Assembly: GCA_039795715.1 (NCBI GenBank) | Contig: JBDKLD010000060.1 | Coordinates: forward strand, 1 to 16,606 | Length of the DNA: 16,606 bases | Source: JAGOSA01 sp039795715 | GTDB lineage: Bacteria; Patescibacteriota; Minisyncoccia; Phycocordibacterales; UBA9973 | Direction of reading: 5' to 3' | Shown: one piece after another, positions 6,321-14,707 of the stretch | Layout: each line of letters begins with the position of its first letter | Position numbering within the stretch: the first letter of the stretch is position 1 | Notes under the pieces: generated by a model | Told to the model about the DNA's origin: nothing | Database searches by the model: none | Seen by the model: the letters and a program-made list of their open reading frames with translations, nothing else | Program-made: the position numbers and the translations under genes

Positions 6321-6665
6321 CTACATCCCAACTTCTTTTATTATCCTCTCAATATTCTGCCTATGCTTCTCCCCAACATCGTCCATGATGTCAATTGTTG
6401 GCGGTCGAGGAATACGAGCAGACTTGCGGAGGTAGCTGTGCAAGTCACTTCTGAGTCGGCGCAAGAACGCCAGAGCCTCATCTTTTCTTGACTCTGGCAT
6501 AACGGTAACAAAAATTGTCGCCTTTTTCAATCGATCTTCAACTTCTACACGTGTGACAGTGATGAGGGAAGTTGGGTTGGCTTGTCGTTCGATGAACATT
6601 GCCGCATGTTCGCGGATTGCTTCACCAAGTTTTTCTCTTTTACTGCCGTGTTGGATTTCTTTCAT
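6321..6665 (-). CDS. rbfA: Ribosome-binding factor A
   Basis: 114 residues, the usual length of the compact single KH-type domain. Recognisable blocks: KREKLGEAIREHAAMFI (first helix), LITVTRVEVEDRLKKATIFVTVM (the strand pair bearing the family's V-x-V-S-x-D-L-x-x-A-x-V pattern), FLRRLRSDLHSYLRKSARIPRPP (helix ending in the R-x-P motif), and DIMDDVGEKHRQNIERII (the D-D-S/V...R-I terminus). RbfA binds the 30S subunit near 16S rRNA helix 1 and is needed for late small-subunit maturation. It follows infB by about 33 bases in the same direction, the classical infB-rbfA order. The N-terminal start Met sits at the usual place relative to the first helix, so the start is well supported. Confidence 0.9.
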   Translation of the reverse strand: MKEIQHGSKREKLGEAIREHAAMFIERQANPTSLITVTRVEVEDRLKKATIFVTVMPESRKDEALAFLRRLRSDLHSYLRKSARIPRPPTIDIMDDVGEKHRQNIERIIKEVGM

Positions 6666-6698
6666 AGTCTTTATATTTTCTTTATTACCGCATCATCT

Positions 6699-8198
6699 CT
6701 ATTTGGTAGTCGTAGTGATGCATTCGAGCATATCACCGGCAGCTATCTCTATCTTGGACTCGACCAGCACGCCACATTCTGTGCCTTCAAGTGCTTCTTT
6801 GGCACTTATTTTCGAGACTTGCAGACCAACTATGTGTCCGCGACAGATTTCTTCGTCTCGGCGCAATACGCGAATTTGAGAACGGTCGGTACATTTGCCA
6901 ACCGTAATTCTACCGCCAACAACTTGGCGCTCTTTAGTACGAGAGAATGTTTTGAGTATTTTGATAGTGCCGGTAACTTCTTCTATTTGCTTGCGAGGAC
7001 GTTCAGTTTCTAGAATACCGGCGAGTCGTTCAGTAAGTTTGTAAATAATATCGAATGTCTCGACAAAGCCATTGTTTTTCATTTTCAAATCCTCTGCCCC
7101 AGAATCAACTTTGACATGGAATCCTACCACGAGCGCAGACGGATCTGCCGAAGCAAGCTTCATATCAAATTCATTGATATTGCCGATGCCTTTTGCTGCG
7201 ATCTTAAAAGTAATATCCTCGTTGACGATTTTTTCGATTTCTTTTTCTATGGCATCGAGACTGCCAGAAGTATCAGCACGAAGAATCAGCGGAATAATTT
7301 TTGCATGAGCACCTGGTTTGCCAAGGATTTGCTGGTCGACATTGCGAGGACCTTTTGTTTGCTCATCACGAGCGGTCTCGGCTTCTTTTTTTGAGGAAAA
7401 ACTGACGAAGACTGATCCAACAGGTGGAAGCTCGTCGAAACCTGTGAGAGAAACTGGAGTACTAGCCTCAGCTTCAGTAATTTGTTTGCCAAGGTAGTTT
7501 TCCATAATTCTTGTACCGCAAATCGCATTACCGACAAGAATGTAGTCGCCTTTGTGTAAAACACCTTCTTTGATAATAAAGCTCGCTGAAATGCCGCGCT
7601 TGGGATCAAGTCTTGATTCGACGACGATTCCTTCAGCTTGTTTCTTGGGATCATACTTGAAATCAGCCAGCTCTGCGACGAGTAGAATCAGTTCTAGAAG
7701 ATGAGGAATACCAGCGCCGGTCTTGGCTGAAATTTCAGCATAAGGAATGTCGCCACCGTAGCCTTCGAGGTAAACTCCAGCTTCATTGAGATCAATTTTT
7801 GTTTTCTCTGGATTGGCAGCCGGACGATCGATCTTGTTGATCGCTACGATAAATGGAGTATTGCTTTCTTTGATAGTTGCGAGTGCTTCGAGTGTTTGTG
7901 TCTTGACTGAGTCTTCAGCTGAAACAACAAGAATTGCGATATCAGCAACAGCTGCTCCGCGTTCGCGAATACGAGTGAAAGCCGCGTGGCCTGGGGTGTC
8001 GAGGAAGGTTATTTTCTCAACCTCGCCTTTCTCGTTTGGGTGCTCAACAACGTACGCTGAAATATGCTGGGTAATTCCCCCAGCTTCGCCTCCTGCAACA
8101 TTTGATTTGCGTATGTAGTCGAGCAGTGTCGATTTGCCATGGTCAATATGTCCCATAACCACGACCACTGCCGGCCGTTTTGTTTTTTTATCTGGCAT
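6699..8198 (-). CDS. infB: Translation initiation factor IF-2, minimal form
   Basis: 499 residues, much shorter than E. coli IF-2 (890), because the IF2_N domains and the long charged linker are absent; the protein begins almost directly at the GTPase. G motifs: GHIDHGKST (16-24), GGITQHI (40-46), DTPGH (67-71), NKID (121-124) and SAKTG (157-161). Domain II follows (from about 180, VVESRLDPKRG), then domain III (LRADTSGSLDAIEKEI, about 310-400), and C-terminal domain IV with GTIKILKTFSRTKERQVVGGRITVG, which binds formyl-Met-tRNA. IF-2 joins the 30S and 50S subunits with the initiator tRNA and hydrolyses GTP. The family motif is usually GHVDHGKT; here Ile replaces Val and Ser replaces Thr. The DUF4446-like gene ends four bases upstream and rbfA follows, so this is one operon. 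Confidence 0.97.
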   Translation of the reverse strand: MPDKKTKRPAVVVVMGHIDHGKSTLLDYIRKSNVAGGEAGGITQHISAYVVEHPNEKGEVEKITFLDTPGHAAFTRIRERGAAVADIAILVVSAEDSVKTQTLEALATIKESNTPFIVAINKIDRPAANPEKTKIDLNEAGVYLEGYGGDIPYAEISAKTGAGIPHLLELILLVAELADFKYDPKKQAEGIVVESRLDPKRGISASFIIKEGVLHKGDYILVGNAICGTRIMENYLGKQITEAEASTPVSLTGFDELPPVGSVFVSFSSKKEAETARDEQTKGPRNVDQQILGKPGAHAKIIPLILRADTSGSLDAIEKEIEKIVNEDITFKIAAKGIGNINEFDMKLASADPSALVVGFHVKVDSGAEDLKMKNNGFVETFDIIYKLTERLAGILETERPRKQIEEVTGTIKILKTFSRTKERQVVGGRITVGKCTDRSQIRVLRRDEEICRGHIVGLQVSKISAKEALEGTECGVLVESKIEIAAGDMLECITTTTK

Positions 8199-8202
8199 AT
8201 AA

Positions 8203-8670
8203 TTATTCTTTGATTGATACTAATCCTTTACTCAACACATCTTGCTCTTCTTCTGTGAGATCAATATCTGACTTACCTTTCTTGATGTGTTTTGCAAAAA
8301 CGCTCATGCGTTCGCGCGAGTACAAACTTGAGATGACGACACCATCGCCTCGCTCATTGACCATCGAGATAGCAAAGCTGTGATTGCCCCCCTGATCTTC
8401 AAATGGATTGAATCTGGTCATTTCCACAGAGCGTATAGAAGAGCGTAAACGTTTGTCGAGATTTTCGATCGCTTCGGCGAGCATCTCTTCATTGTTTTCC
8501 ATGGCAAGCAATTTTTTGTCGATTGAGACGATGCCTTCTTCTATATCACGTCCGGTTTTGCCGTTCATAATCTTTTTCAAACGCGTGTTGAGAACAAAAA
8601 CCCCGATAATACTTAGCAGGGAAATCAGTCCAGCGCCTCCAAGAGCGATATAGATGACATTTGTGCTCAT
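8203..8670 (-). CDS. DUF4446 family membrane-anchored protein
   Basis: 155 residues from the ATG at 8668-8670. A longer open frame reaches 8877 but overlaps the divergent gene, and the extra residues do not look like protein. One N-terminal membrane helix (about 5-27), a charged helix likely forming a coiled coil (about 40-80), then the block RFNPFEDQGGNHSFAISMV with RGDGVVISSLYSRE. This is the conserved core I recognise from DUF4446 proteins of Firmicutes and Patescibacteria. Function unknown; the family is often encoded near chromosome-segregation or translation genes. The stop lies four bases before the infB start, so it heads the infB-rbfA operon. A strong promoter ends nine bases before the ATG. 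Confidence 0.78.
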   Translation of the reverse strand: MSTNVIYIALGGAGLISLLSIIGVFVLNTRLKKIMNGKTGRDIEEGIVSIDKKLLAMENNEEMLAEAIENLDKRLRSSIRSVEMTRFNPFEDQGGNHSFAISMVNERGDGVVISSLYSRERMSVFAKHIKKGKSDIDLTEEEQDVLSKGLVSIKE

Positions 8671-8689
8671 CAGGCGATAATTATATACT
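8661..8689 (+). promoter_or_regulatory. Possible promoter of the cysteine desulfurase gene
   Basis: TTGTGC (8661-8666), a 17-bp spacer and TATACT (8684-8689) on the + strand; predicted start near 8696, about 17 nt before the ATG. The -35 is weak. It shares bases with the opposing operon promoter, so the two may compete. Confidence 0.45.
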
Positions 8690-8708
8690 CTAAACTGCCT
8701 TTTGGCAA
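8680..8708 (-). promoter_or_regulatory. Promoter of the DUF4446-infB-rbfA operon
   Basis: On the - strand, TTGCCA (8703-8708), a 17-bp spacer and TATAAT (8680-8685). The -10 ends only nine bases before the ATG, so the transcript should have a leader of about three bases or none. It overlaps the opposing promoter of the cysteine desulfurase gene and its start codon region. Confidence 0.75.
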
Positions 8709-8712
8709 TGAC

Positions 8713-9969
8713 ATGAAAAAGCAAAAAACCAAGAAAAATAAGGCTAAAAAAGCGGTCCGTCGAGAAAAAATCATTGATATTTATCTTGATTATGCTTCCG
8801 CGACCCCAGTTTCTAAATCTGTGAACGAGGCTATGACTGCTGTAAGTGGCATTTTTGCCAATCCTGGCGCTATCCACGCAAAGGGTGTAGAGGCCAAAAA
8901 ACTTGTCGCCGATGCAAGAGTACGTATTGCCAAGGCAATCGACGCGCGCGAGGAGGAAATAATTTTTACGGCCAGCGCGACTGAATCAAATAGCCTTGCT
9001 CTCTCTGGTGTAGTCGATGCTTGGCAAAATATGTATCCGGGCGAGACTCCGCACGTGATTATTTCTGCTATAGAACATCCTTCGGTGATTGAAGCGACTT
9101 TGCTTTTGGAGGAAGAAGGAGTAGAGCTAAGTCGTGTACCCGTCGATGAGTTCGGTGTTGTTGACTTGGTAGAATTGAAGAACTTACTCAAACCGAATAC
9201 TGTCGTTGTTTCAATCATGATGGCAAATAACGAAATTGGGACAATTGAGCCACTTGATGCTATTTCAAAAATGTTACGACGCTACAAAAAAGAAATGCAA
9301 TTTTCCCGGTACCCATTACTCCATACAGATGCGTCACAAGCCTTTCAGTATTTACCAGTGCGAGTTGTAAAACCGGAAGTAGACCTGATGACGATAAGCT
9401 CAAGTAAGATATACGGCCCAAGAGGTGTCGCATTGCTCTATGTAAAAAATACTACTCCCATTTTTTCTCAAATGCCTGGAGGTGGACAAGAGCATGGTCG
9501 TCGTGGCGGTACAGAAGCGACAAGTTTAATTGTTGGTTTTGCACGCGCAATGGAAGACGTGGTAGGTATGCGCCACAAGGAAAGTGAGCGACTCAGAAAA
9601 ATATTTGAGTACGGAAAGTCTGAGCTCCAGAAAAAAATTCCAGATGCAGTACTGCTCGGTCATTCGACCAAGCGTTTACCAAATAATTTCACCTTTGCTG
9701 TTCCCGGTGTTGAGAGTGAGTATCTCGTGCTCGCGCTTTCGGCAAAACATATTTTTGCTTCATCGCGTAGTGCTTGTCAAAGTGATAATCAAAATGATGA
9801 AACACTTGACTCACATGTTATAATGGCGATAGGAGGGAATCCTTCGGACGGGACAATCAGATTTTCGTTTGGCAGAGATACGAGAGAGAAAGATATTCAG
9901 AATGCCCTCAAAGTTGTCGCGGAAGCAGTAGAGAAATGGCGCTCTTGGTCGCATGCGCACAAGGTATAG
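8713..9969 (+). CDS. Cysteine desulfurase (IscS/NifS family)
   Basis: 418 residues, class V aminotransferase fold using pyridoxal phosphate. It begins with a Lys-rich extension of about 20 residues, then YLDYASATP (24-32). His-122 in the EHPSV motif, Asp-206 in HTDASQA and Lys-232 in SSSKIYGPRG (the Schiff-base lysine) match the cofactor site. RRGGTEAT (263-270) is the phosphate/dimer loop. Cys-355 in SSRSACQS is the persulfide-forming residue, on a loop typical of group I (IscS/NifS-like) enzymes. The enzyme takes sulfur from L-cysteine for Fe-S clusters or tRNA thiolation. No IscU, SufBCD or MnmA gene is near, so the acceptor is unknown. An ATG closer to YLDYA is not present, so the basic extension appears to be real. 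Confidence 0.93.
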   Translation: MKKQKTKKNKAKKAVRREKIIDIYLDYASATPVSKSVNEAMTAVSGIFANPGAIHAKGVEAKKLVADARVRIAKAIDAREEEIIFTASATESNSLALSGVVDAWQNMYPGETPHVIISAIEHPSVIEATLLLEEEGVELSRVPVDEFGVVDLVELKNLLKPNTVVVSIMMANNEIGTIEPLDAISKMLRRYKKEMQFSRYPLLHTDASQAFQYLPVRVVKPEVDLMTISSSKIYGPRGVALLYVKNTTPIFSQMPGGGQEHGRRGGTEATSLIVGFARAMEDVVGMRHKESERLRKIFEYGKSELQKKIPDAVLLGHSTKRLPNNFTFAVPGVESEYLVLALSAKHIFASSRSACQSDNQNDETLDSHVIMAIGGNPSDGTIRFSFGRDTREKDIQNALKVVAEAVEKWRSWSHAHKV

Positions 9970-10022
9970 CAAATCAGAGCTTCATCAATTTTTCATTATT
10001 TTTTTATTAAGATAATAAATAT

Positions 10023-12710
10023 ATGCAACCACCATTCAATCAATTCACAACAAAAGCCAAGGAAGCTATTCGTAAGGCGCACGAACTCGCAATAGAGCGT
10101 GGTCAAAATCACGTCAATTCATTGCATTTACTCACCGCGCTCTTGCTCCAAGAAGAGTCCATGGTTATTTCAATATTAGAAAAGCTCGACATTGATTCGA
10201 TGCTTTTGACCGATTCTGTTGTCGAAGCAATCGAAGCACCTGAGAGCCAAAGCACTGTATCTCCGTCATATCAAATGTACTTCACACCTGACCTTGCTCA
10301 GGTTATTGATCATTCGGTCAAAATCGCGCAGTCACTCAAAGATGAATTTGTTTCGACTGAGCATATTTTTGTAGCGCTTATCGACATTGCTGGTGAAGCG
10401 AGAGAGCTTCTCGGGCGTTTCCGTATTTCCAAAGATGCAGTTTTGCAAATCGTGGAAGAATTGAAAAATGCGCATATTACCGATGCCCATTCACCAAAAA
10501 AGTTCCGCATGCTCAGTAAATTTACTCGCAACCTCACCAAGCTCGCTCGCGAAGACAAACTTGATCCGGTTATTGGACGTGACAATGAAATCATGCGCAT
10601 CATGCAGATTCTCTCACGCCGGACTAAAAATAATCCTATTTTAATAGGAGAAGCCGGCACCGGCAAAACCGCAGTTGTCGAAGGTCTCGCGCAACGCATT
10701 GCCAAAAGTGACGTTCCTGAGTCTCTCAAGGACAAAGAAATAGTTTCGCTTGACCTCGGTTCACTTATCGCAGGTACAAAATACCGTGGTGAATTTGAAG
10801 AACGCTTGAAAAATATCATCAAAGAAATCGAACGCGCAAATGGCACCATTATTCTCTTTATTGATGAAATCCATTCTATTGTCGGTGCTGGTGGCGTAGA
10901 AGGTGGCGCAGATGCCGCAAACCTACTCAAGCCATCACTCGCTCGCGGAGAGCTTCGCGCGATTGGCGCAACAACGCTCAAGGAGTATCAAAAGCATATT
11001 GAAAAAGATCCTGCGCTTGCTCGTCGTTTCCAGCCAGTATTTGTCGATGAGCCGACAGACGAAGATACTATCGCTATATTACGTGGACTCAAAGAAAAGT
11101 ATGAGCTCTATCATGGTGTGCATATTACTGATGACGCTATTTTGGCCGCAGTCAATCTTTCTACTCGCTACATTACAAATAGATATTTACCCGACAAGGC
11201 TATCGACTTGATTGACGAAGCCTCGTCATCGCTCCGTATCGCCCTCGAAAATAAACCTGTTCTTCTCGAAGAAGCGCACCGCAAAATTATGCGTTTTGAA
11301 ATCGAACGCGAGGCACTCAAGCGTGAAGCCGAATTAGGTGGCGAAGAAGCCAAGACTGCTCGAAAACGTACACATGATATTAAACAAGAAATCGCCAATT
11401 TACGCGAAGGCACAAGCGAGCTTGAACTCAAGTGGAAAAATGAAAAATCTATTTTGACTGATATCAGGACATTTAAAAAAGAGCTCGAAACATTGCGTCT
11501 CGAAGCGGAGAATGCCGAAATGCGTGCAGACCTTGGGCGAGCTGCCGAGATTCGCTACGGACGATTGCCTGCGCTCAAGAAAGAGCTCGATGAGAAACTT
11601 TTGAAGTTGCAAAAATTGCAAAAGAGTCGTCGCGTTTTGAAGGAAGAAATCACAGCTGAAGACATTGCCGAAGTCGTCGCTCGTTGGACGGGAATTCCGC
11701 TTTCCAAAATGCTCGAATCAGAACGTGCCAAGCTCGCTCGCATGGAAGATGAGCTCCACAAGCGTGTAGTTGGGCAAGAAGAAGCCATCAAGAAAATTGC
11801 CGATGTTGTGCGTCGTTCACGTGCTGGTATTTCTGATCCGAACAGACCGATAGGTTCATTCCTTTTCCTTGGGCCGACTGGTGTTGGTAAAACCGAACTC
11901 ACCAAGACACTCGCACAATTTATGTTCAACGATGACAAAGCGCTCATTCGTGTCGATATGTCGGAGTATATGGAGCGCCACAGTATTTCCAAGCTTATTG
12001 GCTCTCCGCCTGGGTATGTTGGTTATGATGAGTCAGGCCAGCTGACTGAAGCTATTCGCCATCGTCCTTACTCGGTTGTGCTTTTTGATGAAGTTGAAAA
12101 AGCTCATCCGGAAGTTTTCAATTTGCTCCTGCAAGTACTTGACGACGGACAGCTCAAAGATGCCAAAGGACGTAATGTCAATTTCAAGAATTGTGTCATT
12201 GTACTCACTTCGAACATTGGTTCAGAATACATTCAGAAAATGGAGAGTATTGGATTCTCAAATGCGAGCGATACTGAGAACTATGTTCAGACAAAGGACA
12301 AAGTCATGGACTCACTCAAAGAATTTTTCCGACCTGAATTTCTCAATCGTCTTGATGAAGTTATTGTCTTCGACATACTGCCAGCCGACAAGATAAAAGA
12401 AATTGTCACGCTCCGCATCGATGCGCTCAAGATCCGTATGATGTCCAAGGGGATTACACTAGAAGTCGCCGACAGTGCGCTCGATTACCTTGCCAAGGAG
12501 GGCTACAATCCACACTACGGGGCGAGACCACTCAATCGCCTCATTCAGACCAAGATTCTCAACCCGATTGCGACGTTTATTATCGCAGGTACGACAGGGG
12601 AAGGTGATACTGTGACTGTAGAAGAAAAGAAGGGCGACCTGGTTATCGAGGGCAAACGAAAAACAACTAGACCAAGAATGCGCAAGGAGAAGGCCGAGAT
12701 GAATGCGTAA
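10023..12710 (+). CDS. clpB: ATP-dependent disaggregase ClpB
   Basis: 895 residues. Clp N-domain (about 1-150), then AAA-1 with Walker A GEAGTGKT (209-216), pore loop KYRGEFEER (253-261) and Walker B ILFIDE (277-282). A long coiled-coil middle domain follows (about 405-530), with the ClpB-type AEIRYGRLPALKKEL segment. AAA-2 carries Walker A GPTGVGKT (617-624), pore loop GYVGYDE (664-670), Walker B VVLFDE (685-690) and the sensor TSNIGS. The full-length middle domain and lack of a ClpP-binding loop favour ClpB over ClpC/ClpA. ClpB hexamers thread aggregated protein through the pore together with DnaK. The C-terminus adds a basic tail (RKTTRPRMRKEK) beyond the usual end. The 53-bp upstream gap is very AT rich; I see no CIRCE element or clear -35 there. 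A hairpin terminator follows. Confidence 0.96.
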   Translation: MQPPFNQFTTKAKEAIRKAHELAIERGQNHVNSLHLLTALLLQEESMVISILEKLDIDSMLLTDSVVEAIEAPESQSTVSPSYQMYFTPDLAQVIDHSVKIAQSLKDEFVSTEHIFVALIDIAGEARELLGRFRISKDAVLQIVEELKNAHITDAHSPKKFRMLSKFTRNLTKLAREDKLDPVIGRDNEIMRIMQILSRRTKNNPILIGEAGTGKTAVVEGLAQRIAKSDVPESLKDKEIVSLDLGSLIAGTKYRGEFEERLKNIIKEIERANGTIILFIDEIHSIVGAGGVEGGADAANLLKPSLARGELRAIGATTLKEYQKHIEKDPALARRFQPVFVDEPTDEDTIAILRGLKEKYELYHGVHITDDAILAAVNLSTRYITNRYLPDKAIDLIDEASSSLRIALENKPVLLEEAHRKIMRFEIEREALKREAELGGEEAKTARKRTHDIKQEIANLREGTSELELKWKNEKSILTDIRTFKKELETLRLEAENAEMRADLGRAAEIRYGRLPALKKELDEKLLKLQKLQKSRRVLKEEITAEDIAEVVARWTGIPLSKMLESERAKLARMEDELHKRVVGQEEAIKKIADVVRRSRAGISDPNRPIGSFLFLGPTGVGKTELTKTLAQFMFNDDKALIRVDMSEYMERHSISKLIGSPPGYVGYDESGQLTEAIRHRPYSVVLFDEVEKAHPEVFNLLLQVLDDGQLKDAKGRNVNFKNCVIVLTSNIGSEYIQKMESIGFSNASDTENYVQTKDKVMDSLKEFFRPEFLNRLDEVIVFDILPADKIKEIVTLRIDALKIRMMSKGITLEVADSALDYLAKEGYNPHYGARPLNRLIQTKILNPIATFIIAGTTGEGDTVTVEEKKGDLVIEGKRKTTRPRMRKEKAEMNA

Positions 12711-12730
12711 TAAAGAAAAGATAAAGTAAA

Positions 12731-12764
12731 ATTAAAAAACACCCTGATTTGGGTGTTTTTTAAT
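12731..12764. terminator. Terminator after clpB, left copy of a repeated hairpin
   Basis: Fourteen-base-pair stem ATTAAAAAACACCC / GGGTGTTTTTTAAT with loop TGATTT and a six-T run. It ends clpB on the + strand, and its A run reads as a T run on the - strand, so it also suits transcripts from 14501-12873. The same hairpin recurs at 14986-15026. Confidence 0.88.
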
Positions 12765-12833
12765 GGTGTCTCTGTTGTATCAAACTCAAGCATTTTCAAA
12801 ACTGAGACTGATGTTTTTGAAATTCTGCGGGCA
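12731..12833. repeat. 103-bp inverted repeat, left arm
   Basis: This stretch matches the reverse complement of 14921-15023 over 103 bases without gaps. By hand count there are 11 differences in the 71 bases beyond the hairpin (10 of them transitions), plus four in the hairpin loop. A 21-base core (12793-12813) is identical. It starts in the clpB terminator and holds no gene. The remaining bases to 12872 contain only a short ATTGGA-AAAA-TCCAAT hairpin (12834-12849). Confidence 0.85.
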
Positions 12834-12872
12834 ATTGGAAAAATCCAATATACTTTCTTTTAACTATTAAAG

Positions 12873-14501
12873 TTATGGATTTAGCAGCTTCGATTTTTCC
12901 TCATCAGTTATAAACCCATCTTGATTTAATTTTATAACTTCTCTTATCTTACTATTTCTGTCAGGTACATCAGAATTAAACTTTCTATCTTCTGCAAATT
13001 TAAGTGCTTCTACGCTTTTTGTAAGTGCCTCCATTATTTTTTCCCGTGGTGCGATTTGATTTTTGAAAAGCTCATCAAAATATCCGTCCATTTTATGAGA
13101 AAAAGATCTACCTGCAAAAAATGTTCCTGTAATATCAGGATTTTCCTTTGTATCAGGGTAATTAAAAGCATTTTCTAAATCTTGCTTCATTTCTGAGATA
13201 TATAATTCACTAGGTTCTTGACCAAATTTTTCTTTAAATTTTTGTTTTTGGCTAGGATCTGTAATAAACTCCGATGCTTTTTTGAGGTTTGACTGGTATC
13301 CTACGTGTTTATAAAGTTTACCTGTATTATGTCTTGATATATCATTTTCAATTCTATTATAAAAAATGTTTTGAAAATTTCCTGCCTCTATAATTTGTTT
13401 AACCAAATTTACAGGAAGCTGATCCCCGAAATTATGAACAAGTTGACTTTTTATTGTGTCTTGAATCGCTTCAGAATCACTCATAGAGCTCCTGAAACCA
13501 GCACTCTTAGATTTTTTTAATTGCTCTTCTGCGTAACGCTTAAGACTTTCCGCAACATTAGAAGGAGAAATTGCACCTTTTTCAATTAATTTCTCTAATA
13601 TAAGTGGTGTATTTGTGTTTGAATCAAAAAATATCTCACCTGATTTAATTTTTTCAGCTGTCTGGGGATCTTCTAAGTACTTTTTAATTAATTCGGTTTT
13701 ATTGGCTTCTTCTTTATTTTCTTTTTCGATTCTCGATTCTTGATTTCGTGTTGCATCAAAAAAGCGAACCTTCGAGAGAATTTCTGGTTCTTGTTTTTTG
13801 AAATCTTTAAATGAAAGATTATTATATTGTTCTATATAATATGGGTGGTCTTGTAATTCTCTATATTCAACTGCCATCATTAAATTCTTTTCTTTCTCGC
13901 TTGTTTGCTCCTCGCTTTCATTTTGAGGCGAATTTAATTGAATAAATTTTTTAATTCTCTCCTCGAGATGATATGAGTTTGATTCTTTATCTTGAGTGCC
14001 ATAATGCTCATTATAAGATTTAAATTTTCGAGCTTCTGGCATAAGTGTCTGGAATCCTTGTTCATTTAATAAATCTTGCGAAATTTTATTTTCTTGATCT
14101 AAAAAATTTATAGCATCTTTGATTTCAGTGCTATTTTCAATATCTAATTTTTTCTCTGAACCAACAACTGCCTCAATTTTTTTTTGCGTTTCGGTTTCAA
14201 TACTTTTTATTTTTATATCTGTTTCAGCAATTTTTTCATCAACAGGAGCGGTTACTTCTTGCAAGTCATTTTTATTTCCATCAAGATTTTCAATTTTTGT
14301 TTTTTGACTTTCCGTTGTTTCAACTGTTGGAGTAATTTCTTCTACTTTAGTATTTAAACGAGTAATAGCTTGCTCTGCAAGCCCAACTGTCTCGCCGTCA
14401 AAACTTACCTCTGCGTCATTCTTCATTTCTTCCAAACCAGCAACATCATTGTTTTCTTCAAGTGATGCGATTTTTTTAGTCACCTCATTTTCCGTTGACA
14501 T
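12873..14501 (-). CDS. Large Lys/Glu-rich coiled-coil protein, unknown function
   Basis: 542 residues from the ATG at 14499-14501. A frame extension to 14549 overlaps the upstream gene and is rejected because the seven-base gap to that gene's stop gives a normal operon start. No family is recognised. The first 130 residues are strongly charged and helix-forming (ENEVTKKIASLEENNDVAGL, ETVGLAEQAITRLNTKVEEI), consistent with coiled coil. The middle contains YNEHYGTQD and HPYYIEQYNNLSF. The C-terminus has KLNQDGFITDEEK, which resembles part of an EF-hand-like loop but lacks its first acidic residue. There is no signal peptide or membrane helix, so it is probably cytoplasmic. Base composition is markedly more A/T rich than clpB and infB. 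Together with the 64-aa gene it fills the block between the 103-bp inverted repeats. Confidence 0.75.
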   Translation of the reverse strand: MSTENEVTKKIASLEENNDVAGLEEMKNDAEVSFDGETVGLAEQAITRLNTKVEEITPTVETTESQKTKIENLDGNKNDLQEVTAPVDEKIAETDIKIKSIETETQKKIEAVVGSEKKLDIENSTEIKDAINFLDQENKISQDLLNEQGFQTLMPEARKFKSYNEHYGTQDKESNSYHLEERIKKFIQLNSPQNESEEQTSEKEKNLMMAVEYRELQDHPYYIEQYNNLSFKDFKKQEPEILSKVRFFDATRNQESRIEKENKEEANKTELIKKYLEDPQTAEKIKSGEIFFDSNTNTPLILEKLIEKGAISPSNVAESLKRYAEEQLKKSKSAGFRSSMSDSEAIQDTIKSQLVHNFGDQLPVNLVKQIIEAGNFQNIFYNRIENDISRHNTGKLYKHVGYQSNLKKASEFITDPSQKQKFKEKFGQEPSELYISEMKQDLENAFNYPDTKENPDITGTFFAGRSFSHKMDGYFDELFKNQIAPREKIMEALTKSVEALKFAEDRKFNSDVPDRNSKIREVIKLNQDGFITDEEKSKLLNP

Positions 14502-14508
14502 AAAATTA

Positions 14509-14703
14509 TTATTGGCTAGCTGATAATCCAAGCGATGTTCGAATCGCATTAACTTTTTTTGTTTCTAAATCTTTGATATAGCCACGAATAGCGTCTTGTC
14601 GTTCATTGACAAGATTGCTACGCTCTTGTCCAAGCACGTCAAGTTTCGCAATGGCTTCATTGTAGATTTCCTCAATCTTTTTCGCTTGTTCCTGCGGTGT
14701 CAT
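14509..14703 (-). CDS. Small coiled-coil protein (64 aa), unknown function
   Basis: 64 residues: almost wholly charged helix (AKKIEEIYNEAIAKLDVLGQ onward) with heptad-like spacing of Ile/Leu/Val, no membrane segment and no Cys. No family is recognised. The stop is seven bases before the 542-aa gene, so the two are co-transcribed and could be partners. The ATG (14701-14703) is preceded, four bases upstream, by a perfect 12-bp dyad, which may cover the promoter or ribosome-binding region. The N-terminal MTPQEQAKKIEE has the look of a genuine start. Confidence 0.72.
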   Translation of the reverse strand: MTPQEQAKKIEEIYNEAIAKLDVLGQERSNLVNERQDAIRGYIKDLETKKVNAIRTSLGLSASQ

Positions 14704-14707
14704 GGTA

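Noticed and set aside
6038..6491. ORFs of 70-97 aa on both strands over tRNA-Leu and tRNA-Cys
   Set aside because: They lie across tRNA genes and the antisense of rbfA and show no protein-like conservation.
7286..7654. 122-aa - strand ORF inside infB in another frame
   Set aside because: Overlaps the highly conserved IF-2 domain II coding sequence; composition typical of an out-of-frame shadow.
8671..8877. 69-residue N-terminal extension of the DUF4446-like protein
   Set aside because: It overlaps the cysteine desulfurase gene in antisense, and the strong promoter at 8680-8708 lies inside it; the Met at 8670 directly starts the membrane helix.
9970..10022. Heat-shock operator (CIRCE) or clear promoter before clpB
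   Set aside because: The gap is AT rich with several -10-like strings, but no inverted CIRCE repeat or convincing -35.
10310..10981. 223-aa ORF antisense to clpB
   Set aside because: Ser/Arg-rich shadow of a strongly supported ClpB frame; no start signal or recognisable domain.
12545..12799. 84-aa - strand ORF over the end of clpB and the left repeat arm
   Set aside because: Runs through a terminator hairpin and antisense clpB; the equivalent frame in the right arm differs at many residues.
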